Source: Candidatus Gastranaerophilales bacterium (lineage in GTDB: Bacteria > Cyanobacteriota > Vampirovibrionia > Gastranaerophilales > Gastranaerophilaceae). Taken from it: a DNA stretch of 12,571 bases. Numbering within the stretch: position 1 is the first letter of the stretch; every line of letters starts with the position of its first letter. This document shows positions 7,514 through 12,571 of the stretch, piece after piece. The stretch is from the NCBI GenBank assembly GCA_021205645.1, contig JAJPXE010000131.1:1-12571 (forward strand), in the 5' to 3' direction. Below the pieces are notes generated by a model. It did no database searches and was not told where the DNA came from. It was given only the letters and a program-made list of their open reading frames with translations. Position numbers and translations under genes: made by a program.

Positions 7514-7722
7514 TTAGCCCCCTCACCTGCGGAGCAGTTGCACTGTCCGCTCCGTTTGCGAAGCTCATAAGCTCATTTCCGCGGGAGAGGGCAGAATTTC
7601 TTTGCGAACGAAGCGGCAGACTGTGTCTGCTCCGCTTGCGGGAGCGGCAGTGGGAACTGGTTCCCACCCGCTCCGCACACCCGCTGCCGAGAGTGAGCTT
7701 ACAAATTCGGGTGAGGTGATAA
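7514..7722. mobile_element. MITE-like GC-rich hairpin element of about 209 bp
   Basis: The intergenic region 7387-7792 holds the serine promoter, this element and a short tandem repeat, and no credible gene. The element is clearly GC-richer than its surroundings. Its ends form an imperfect inverted repeat: TTAGCCCCCTCACC at 7514-7527 against the reverse complement of GGTGAGGTGATAA at 7710-7722, with an exact 7-bp core (cctcacc/ggtgagg). Inside are several dyads: 7547-7563 with 7600-7616 (14 of 17), 7645-7654 with 7680-7689 (10 pairs, one G-T), and the hairpin tgggaac-tg-gttccca at 7651-7666. TA bases sit at both edges, as for Tc1/IS630-type or MITE insertions, but I see no clear longer target duplication. 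A non-mobile structured RNA or REP-like repeat is possible. Copy number in the genome is unknown. Confidence 0.5.
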
Positions 7723-7751
7723 CCGTGTAAACTTCAGAATACAATACTTTC

Positions 7752-7781
7752 CTATTTACCCCTATTTACCCTCATTTACCC
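7752..7781. repeat. three tandem 10-bp repeats (YYATTTACCC)
   Basis: Two identical units, ctatttaccc at 7752-7761 and 7762-7771, are followed by tcatttaccc at 7772-7781. The 10-base period is close to one helical turn, so identical faces would be presented to a binding protein. The array ends 11 bases from the stop codon of the zinc-ribbon TonB-like gene and is not near a start codon. It is probably a simple tandem repeat; a protein-binding or replication-related iteron role is speculative. Confidence 0.75.
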
Positions 7782-7792
7782 CTGCAAATTAA

Positions 7793-8653
7793 CTAATCAA
7801 CCAGATGAACTTCGTAGCTGCCGTTATTAAACTCAAAAGTTATTTTGATAATCTCACCCTTATAACTGTCAGGCGGCGGTGAATATAACGGCATACGCAT
7901 CATCATTTTGTAGACCTCATCGTTTAAAGTCTTGTTTTCGGATTGAAACGTAAATGCCCTGTTTATAAGTTTTCCGTCAGAATTAACCGAGAACTGTATT
8001 CCGCACTTGCCCGAGCCCTGTATAGCAGACGGGGAAAGACGGGAAAACAATGCATTCCTGAGGTTTACCTTATATTGAAACGCCTCTTTTTTTGCTGCCT
8101 GTGATTTTGCCGCATCGGTAGCTTTTTTTGCTTCTGCGGCTTTACGTTTTGCCTCAGCCGCTTTTTTTTGTGCCTCAAGTAGTTTTTGAACATCAGTTGA
8201 ATTTTTTGTTTCCGTATTTTTATTTTTTATGGTTTGTTTTATTTGCGGTGGTGTTGCAACAACCGGTGACAGATGCTTAACACTTACATTATCGGTGTAT
8301 TGAATTTTCGGCGGTTCAATTTCACGAACCTGTGATACAGGCGGTGTGTTATTCCAGAAAGTATCAATATCTGGTATTTTAACTCTACTGTGCTTTAGCG
8401 GAGCCGGATTATCCGTATTGACGATAGGATACGGTTCAGAGCTCGCAAAAAAGAACAACACCAGTGCCGATAAAATTAAACAGCAAATAAAAAATAACAG
8501 TGCAAAAATACTTATGTTATATTTTTCAAGTAGTGACATTTCTGAAAGTTTTTCAGATTTTACCGGTAAAATCTCCTCAAAACAATCGTTGCCGCACCCG
8601 CAATAATCCGGTTTTTTATCAAATTCTTCGCCGCATTCACTGCATTTAAACAT
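7793..8653 (-). CDS. zinc-ribbon, single-TM protein with TolA/TonB-like C-terminal domain
   Basis: The product is 286 aa. Residues 1-28 form a cytoplasmic Cys cluster (C4-x2-C7, C18-x-C20, C24; FKCSECGEEF), very likely a zinc ribbon. Residues 46-70 are one hydrophobic segment (ISIFALLFFICCLILSALVL). A proline-containing linker follows. Residues 155-192 are an Ala/Lys/Glu-rich helix (AQKKAAEAKRKAAEAKKA) like the TolA stalk. Residues 195-286 have the TonB/TolA C-terminal pattern: G-K-C-G-I-Q-F-S-V-N-S-D-G-K-L, then LNDEVYKMMMRMPLYSPPP. The predicted topology is N-in, C-out, reaching across the periplasm. It is the last gene of the five-gene cluster. Its AGGAG overlaps the stop codon of the gene before it, nine bases away. 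The zinc ribbon on a TonB/TolA-type protein is unusual. Partners are unknown. Confidence 0.85.
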   Translation of the reverse strand: MFKCSECGEEFDKKPDYCGCGNDCFEEILPVKSEKLSEMSLLEKYNISIFALLFFICCLILSALVLFFFASSEPYPIVNTDNPAPLKHSRVKIPDIDTFWNNTPPVSQVREIEPPKIQYTDNVSVKHLSPVVATPPQIKQTIKNKNTETKNSTDVQKLLEAQKKAAEAKRKAAEAKKATDAAKSQAAKKEAFQYKVNLRNALFSRLSPSAIQGSGKCGIQFSVNSDGKLINRAFTFQSENKTLNDEVYKMMMRMPLYSPPPDSYKGEIIKITFEFNNGSYEVHLVD

Positions 8654-8662
8654 AGAACTCTC

Positions 8663-9439
8663 CTATTTGTGTGTTTTCACCCGCTCATAATCCGAATAAT
8701 CGGACGGAGAACTGTATTGAGATGTTGTCCAAATATAAAATCCTCCAGTTACGTTTGTTATAACCCGTTTTGTTCCCGCCGGGAAATTTAATATCGGTTT
8801 ATGCTGATAACTTAACAGAACCGGTTTTATCGCTCTGACAGCAAGGTCGGTATAAGACGGATTTGTGGACCAGACCTTTATATTAGACATATTGCCGTAT
8901 TTATCTACCGTAAAAGTAAATCTAAAGCTTGTTCCGAGCGGCGCCCGAATTTGCGAATCTTTCATAACCTGATTTTGCAGATTGCTCCGCCAAATATTCC
9001 ACGCAATAATTTCTTCCTGTTCGGTTAATTCTTTTTTAGGAGTGGAATCAGCTGTTTTTTTTATCTCTTGCGGGGGTGGAGCATCCTGTTTTTGAGTCTT
9101 TTGAGGAGCAACGGACGGTTTATTATTAACAGGTTGTTTCTGTGGAGCTTTAGCGGTTTGAGGTGCAGATTTCGGTTGCAGAACCGAATTAACTCTTTTC
9201 TGCGGTTCGGAATAAACTCTTTGAGGAGAACTGACCGTTGGCGGCGACTCAACTTTTGCAGGTAAAGAACTCACATTTGAGAAACCGATGCTTGATATGG
9301 GGATATCTTCTTCTACAAACCGGTGATATTCATCCGTAAACATAGCCTGTTTATGCAGTGAGGGGTGCATAATACCGACCAGAACCGTCACGGCTGTCAG
9401 AATACCAATCAAAAACAGTATAACCAGATTTTTCCCCAT
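8663..9439 (-). CDS. TonB-like energy transducer or envelope-spanning protein
   Basis: The product is 258 aa. A short positive start and one hydrophobic segment (residues 4-24, LVILFLIGILTAVTVLVGI) anchor it in the inner membrane. Residues 60-135 are rich in Pro, Gln and Lys (APQKQPVNNKPSVAPQKTQK), an extended periplasmic linker. Residues 143-235 resemble a TonB/TolA C-terminal domain: WNIWRSNLQNQVMKDSQIRAPLG, then FRFTFTVDKYGNMSNIKVWSTNPSYTDLAVRAIKPV, the usual beta-G-alpha pattern. Gaps are 18 bases to the FHA-like gene before it and nine to the second TonB-like gene after it. TonB normally works with ExbB/ExbD, and neither is recognisable here. The fold is assigned by pattern; transport substrate and partner are unknown. 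A TolA-like role is the alternative. Confidence 0.8.
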   Translation of the reverse strand: MGKNLVILFLIGILTAVTVLVGIMHPSLHKQAMFTDEYHRFVEEDIPISSIGFSNVSSLPAKVESPPTVSSPQRVYSEPQKRVNSVLQPKSAPQTAKAPQKQPVNNKPSVAPQKTQKQDAPPPQEIKKTADSTPKKELTEQEEIIAWNIWRSNLQNQVMKDSQIRAPLGTSFRFTFTVDKYGNMSNIKVWSTNPSYTDLAVRAIKPVLLSYQHKPILNFPAGTKRVITNVTGGFYIWTTSQYSSPSDYSDYERVKTHK

Positions 9440-9457
9440 GTTTTTGTCCTAACAAAA

Positions 9458-10978
9458 TCAATCCTTATCGATTTTAGCAATAAGTTCTTCACCAGCATAA
9501 ATCTCAAATTTAGTCTGGCTCAACATATAAGTTTCCGCTATCAACAGTGCAGTCGGAACCAGTGCGGCTATTATACTGAGCAAAATCCCCTGCAAATCAC
9601 CGCCGATTTCGGTAAAGAAGTATGATGTGTTCATTGTAAACTCAATAAAAATAATTGAACATCCTATTACAAGCGAGCGGGTCTGTTCGCTTACTAATTT
9701 ATTAACCCCCTGTATTCCGAAAATATCGACACCGTGTACAATATAATTACTAAAACCGTCCTGCTTAATAACGTTTGAACCCTGTATTTTCTTCGTTGCA
9801 AGAAACGCATTAACAAAAGAGAAAAACGCAAAAATTATCAAAAACGTAGCAAGCACAAGGAACACCGGACTTAATCTAAGCCCTGAGATCCTGACCCAGC
9901 CTGCCGCATCGGGAAAACACATTGCAAGAGTGTTTGAAACACCATAAGCAAGAAACGGAGCGGTTAAAATCCCCAGTACTGTTTCACCTGCGGATTTTAA
10001 TTGAAGATTAAACAATTTGTCTTTTATATTTCGGATTTTTGCATTACTCAATGAATTGATGTAATACTCAATCCAACTCCGGTACTCGTTCATAACAAGC
10101 TCAAAATCTTCACGGTATTCGTATTTGTTTAATTCAAAAGACAAATTTTGTCCGCTGCTTTTAAAATATCCGCACGCACAGGACAATACTACGGTCAAAC
10201 CCGTAAAAAACAGTGAAATCAATATCGCAAATATAAGATTAATATTTATATAATATAGAAGATTTATTGTATAAATTCCTGCAAAAAACACTGACGAAAC
10301 AACAATCAGAAAATTCTGCGCCGGAGCGGCAGACGGATTCGAATGGATTTTATTCTGAAACATTGTATATATTCCCTGTTTTAGGGTTAATGCAAGTCCG
10401 AAAACAATAAGTGCAAATATTGCCAGTATTTTGATATTAGTCGGAAGATGAATAAAATTCTTTGTTTCCTCAATCTCAAGCCCCGTCAAATAGTTTGCAA
10501 GCCCGAATGCCGTAACCAGAGAGCATAATAATAATGAGATATGAACAAAAACCGACTCCTTAAAATTTAATGAAATACGGTTTTTTAAATCATTTATTGC
10601 AAAACCTGTTTGTTTCACGACACTGACTCTTTTTTCTTCAATTTCAGCTTTTGCTCTGTCCGCATCGTTTTGAGTATAGCTTTTTGTTCCGGAAGATATT
10701 TTAAAGGAAATAAACTCATCGCTGTCGGCAATCATGAGCTTGCATACTTTATCAAATTCAAGTTTTTGACCTATCGGCTGTCCTTTAAAAAGTATTTTTG
10801 TATTGTTAAAATTATTGAGCAGGGTGCATCTGTTCGTGTTTGAACTGTATTGCAAGGTTAGGATAAAATCAAATCCCGCATTCAGTACAAAATCACAACC
10901 TGCATTTGAACCTATATTAATTATTTCTTTATCAATAAATGTTTTTTCATTATTTTTTGACGATATTGTAACAACCAT
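9458..10978 (-). CDS. polytopic membrane protein with FHA-like N-terminal domain
   Basis: The product is 506 aa with AAAGGA before the ATG. Residues 1-95 look like a forkhead-associated beta sandwich: EIINIGSNAGCDFVLNAG at 18-35, a central strand-turn region around RCTLLNNFNNT, then ILFKGQPIG and LEFDKVCKLMIADSDEF. The arginine usual in the FHA G-R motif is replaced (I-G-S-N), so phosphothreonine binding is uncertain. After a charged linker (105-135), hydrophobic segments occur near 143-163, 182-199, 222-241, 247-268, 333-354, 370-393, 437-455 and 463-484. A soluble stretch lies at about 272-330. I do not recognise the membrane part. It lacks the usual ExbB/TolQ/MotA layout, but in this cluster it could serve as the inner-membrane core beside the TonB-like proteins (inference). 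An RDD- or transporter-like fold is also possible. Confidence 0.75.
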   Translation of the reverse strand: MVVTISSKNNEKTFIDKEIINIGSNAGCDFVLNAGFDFILTLQYSSNTNRCTLLNNFNNTKILFKGQPIGQKLEFDKVCKLMIADSDEFISFKISSGTKSYTQNDADRAKAEIEEKRVSVVKQTGFAINDLKNRISLNFKESVFVHISLLLCSLVTAFGLANYLTGLEIEETKNFIHLPTNIKILAIFALIVFGLALTLKQGIYTMFQNKIHSNPSAAPAQNFLIVVSSVFFAGIYTINLLYYININLIFAILISLFFTGLTVVLSCACGYFKSSGQNLSFELNKYEYREDFELVMNEYRSWIEYYINSLSNAKIRNIKDKLFNLQLKSAGETVLGILTAPFLAYGVSNTLAMCFPDAAGWVRISGLRLSPVFLVLATFLIIFAFFSFVNAFLATKKIQGSNVIKQDGFSNYIVHGVDIFGIQGVNKLVSEQTRSLVIGCSIIFIEFTMNTSYFFTEIGGDLQGILLSIIAALVPTALLIAETYMLSQTKFEIYAGEELIAKIDKD

Positions 10979-11000
10979 TATTTATCCTTTCATATAAAAC

Positions 11001-11672
11001 TTATCTTCCGAGTGCGTTAATAAACTTACGGAGAGATTTATCAACATTCTGTTCCGGTGCAAGAATGAGTTTTTGTTCGCCAAGAACAGGATTGAGCTTT
11101 TCTTTTACCATATCAAGTTTTTGCGGGTGTGCAAACAAAAACATCATAACAACATCGGGTGCATATTTTTTTGCACTCAAAACATTCTGCGGAAATGTAT
11201 CCCAATTTATTTGTTTTGAAGTGTCGCCTTCGTTTTCTAGGTCGCCTATCACAACTATTGCCGGAGTATATCCGTCTTTCTGCATCGCAAGAGCATAACT
11301 GAACGCTTTTTTTATACCATCGCCGTATGCCGTTCCCATTGCTTCCGGTTCGTATTTAGTAAAAGCTTCCATAGATTTTGTAATTGCACTTGAGCTTTGT
11401 GGAGAGCCCTCGTATATCATATATGCCTCCTGCGAAACTTTTATTATTTTAATCTGATCTTCAGGATCCAGTTGAGAGCATATTTGTTTCAGAAACTTTT
11501 TCTGAAGCGGCAGTTTTTTTTGATTTGAGGCTGATGAATCGACTACAAACATTACTGCCGCCGGATTAAAGTCATCGACTTTGATATTTTTCAGCCCTGA
11601 CAGAACAAGTTTTGCTGCAATACTTATGCAGAGTATGATTATTCCTAAAGTAATAAGTCTTTTATTATTCAT
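11001..11672 (-). CDS. membrane-anchored von Willebrand factor A (VWA) domain protein
   Basis: The product is 223 aa. The frame also has an upstream TTG at 11690, but ATG 11672 is preferred because AAAGGTG sits five bases before it. Residues 5-27 are one hydrophobic anchor (LITLGIIILCISIAAKLVL), placing the rest outside the membrane. Residues about 38-215 are a VWA fold with an intact MIDAS: D45-x-S47-x-S49 in FVVDSSAS, T114 in MGTAYGDG, and D144 in VVIGDLENEGD. Such domains bind Mg and a protein ligand, often to assemble or switch a complex. The gene lies 42 bases after the VirB10-like gene and 22 bases before the FHA-like membrane gene, consistent with one operon. BatA/BatB-type aerotolerance proteins also join VWA and membrane segments, but the rest of that operon is absent. 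Confidence 0.87.
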   Translation of the reverse strand: MNNKRLITLGIIILCISIAAKLVLSGLKNIKVDDFNPAAVMFVVDSSASNQKKLPLQKKFLKQICSQLDPEDQIKIIKVSQEAYMIYEGSPQSSSAITKSMEAFTKYEPEAMGTAYGDGIKKAFSYALAMQKDGYTPAIVVIGDLENEGDTSKQINWDTFPQNVLSAKKYAPDVVMMFLFAHPQKLDMVKEKLNPVLGEQKLILAPEQNVDKSLRKFINALGR

Positions 11673-11714
11673 ATTGGCACCTTTATTCAAATGTCTTTAT
11701 ATATAATATCACAA

Positions 11715-12563
11715 CTACTGTTGATATGGCACGACTTTCATCGGTTTTGTCAGGATAACGTTTATAACGGTACCTGCAGGTATTTCGGCATCTTCACCTT
11801 TCTGCATGGCTGCTGTAACAAGCCCGCCGCCTCCGCCTACACTTGCGCCGACTGCAATGCCGGAAGCAATATCACCACCCGTAATCAATGTGTACAACAC
11901 ACCGGAAATTAGCCCTGCGATAGCTCCGCCGGCAACATTTTTTATCACTTTTATCGCACGATTGCCTTGAGCTTTTAGCGTAACAACATTGGTTGTCAAA
12001 GGAATTAAATCACCACTAGGCAAAAGTAATTGATTAAAAGTTATAGCCATTTGTCCGTTGGAATATAGATATCCAGCGCTTTTACCTTCTACTGCATTGC
12101 CGTATAATATACTATCCCTGGGGGCAATCAGCTTCCCGTTATAAATCCAATCATCAATCAGCACGGCAGATATTGTGTCATTCTGAGCCAGACTGCCCGA
12201 GCTTATGGAAGATTGTAACATTGCTTGGATTTCAGTTCCCTCTTTTATGTATAAAATATCAGCATTTAATTTAGTATTTTTCGTACCGGATTTATCGTCC
12301 AAAATTAGTTCTTGAGGTTTAATAGTTTCCTTATCATATTTGGACGGGTTCTTTTTTGCACGTTTTACACGGGGTTCGGATTTTATTTCCGTTTGCTGCG
12401 GCTCAGCTTCCTGACGGTCAAATTCTTCCTGTGCCTCATCGCTGAAATCATACATTGTATCAGCAGAATAAACAGGTACAGACAACAGCATCACCGGCAT
12501 TATCAAAAAAAATACCGTCAGAAATATATTTATAAACTTTTTACTTATTCTTAATCCGTCCAC
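11715..12563 (-). CDS. exported protein with VirB10/TrbI-like domain and glycine zipper (5' end uncertain)
   Basis: The product is 282 aa from GTG 12563, but the frame stays open to the window edge and that GTG has no clear ribosome site in view, so the true start may lie outside. Residues 9-34 form a signal peptide (KKFINIFLTVFFLIMPVMLL, cleavage probable after VYSA). Residues 36-95 are charged and likely disordered. Residues 103-195 resemble the VirB10/TrbI C-terminal beta domain: IKEGTEIQAMLQSSISSG, then ISAVLIDDWIYNGKLIAPRDSILYG, then MAITFNQLLLPSGDLIPL. A glycine-zipper-type stretch (211-248, GGAIAGLISG...GASVGGGGG) may insert in a membrane. The C-terminus ends with another short barrel strand (AGTVINVILTKP). 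No other type IV secretion gene is in the window. The VirB10 likeness is by pattern only; a generic cyanobacterial/melainabacterial exported protein is the alternative. Confidence 0.8.
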   Translation of the reverse strand: MDGLRISKKFINIFLTVFFLIMPVMLLSVPVYSADTMYDFSDEAQEEFDRQEAEPQQTEIKSEPRVKRAKKNPSKYDKETIKPQELILDDKSGTKNTKLNADILYIKEGTEIQAMLQSSISSGSLAQNDTISAVLIDDWIYNGKLIAPRDSILYGNAVEGKSAGYLYSNGQMAITFNQLLLPSGDLIPLTTNVVTLKAQGNRAIKVIKNVAGGAIAGLISGVLYTLITGGDIASGIAVGASVGGGGGLVTAAMQKGEDAEIPAGTVINVILTKPMKVVPYQQ

Positions 12564-12571
12564 AATATACT

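Noticed and set aside
7651..7666. Terminator hairpin of the five-gene cluster
   Set aside because: The stem is perfect but no T-run follows on either strand, and it belongs to a larger nest of dyads in the repeat element.
7443..7667. 74-aa open frame on the minus strand
   Set aside because: It starts with GTG inside a hairpin, has no ribosome site, lies almost wholly in the GC-rich repeat element, overlaps the serine promoter and has low-complexity Arg/Ser content.
9458..10978. ExbB/TolQ/MotA proton channel
   Set aside because: About eight hydrophobic segments and no recognisable family signature; only the TonB-like neighbours suggest such a role.
11673..11690. TTG start of the VWA protein, six residues longer
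   Set aside because: The ATG at 11672 has AAAGGTG five bases upstream, and those bases would be coding in the longer version.

Overview
The window is AT-rich, densely packed bacterial DNA. It most likely comes from a gut Candidatus Gastranaerophilales (Melainabacteria/Vampirovibrionia, the non-photosynthetic sister group of Cyanobacteria). I infer this from remembered lineage-style protein ends: the large first protein starts M-G-M-S-S-S-Q-A-R-L-L and ends in a charged helix closing E-R-T-F-K-L-F-S, and the DUF2023 protein has an M-K-I-x-x-I-N-N...F-K-A leader. The class V aminotransferase linked to serA, and TonB-like proteins implying an outer membrane, fit this. I could not test the assignment by search. 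No rRNA, tRNA, CRISPR array or phage gene was recognised.

Layout. (1) 1-3472, + strand: a perfect 14-bp palindrome lies ahead of one very large Ser/Thr-rich protein of about 1,117 aa. It has flagellin-like terminal helices, a flagellin/hook-like segment and a GLUG beta-helix. Its 3' end overlaps the next gene tail-to-tail. (2) 3456-4010, - strand: a DUF2023-family gene with its own sigma-70-type promoter and a palindromic operator candidate over the predicted transcription start. (3) 4011-7459, - strand: a translationally coupled serine biosynthesis operon, class V aminotransferase - serA - serB, behind a good promoter. (4) 7387-7792: a roughly 400-bp intergenic region with a GC-rich hairpin element of about 209 bp (MITE-like) and three tandem 10-bp repeats. 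(5) 7793-12571, - strand: five co-directional genes that look like one operon. They encode an exported VirB10/TrbI-like protein, a membrane-anchored VWA protein, a polytopic membrane protein with an FHA-like N-terminus, a TonB-like protein, and a zinc-ribbon/TolA-TonB-like protein. The first gene may begin just outside the window.

How the genes work together. Aminotransferase, SerA and SerB cover all three steps from 3-phosphoglycerate to L-serine, with a class V aminotransferase apparently replacing SerC. The five-gene cluster looks like an envelope-spanning machine: FHA-like and zinc-ribbon parts in the cytoplasm, several membrane anchors, and VWA, TonB-like and VirB10-like parts outside the inner membrane. 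No canonical ExbB/ExbD is present. That cluster and the large flagellin-like/GLUG protein are the best candidates here for undescribed biology.
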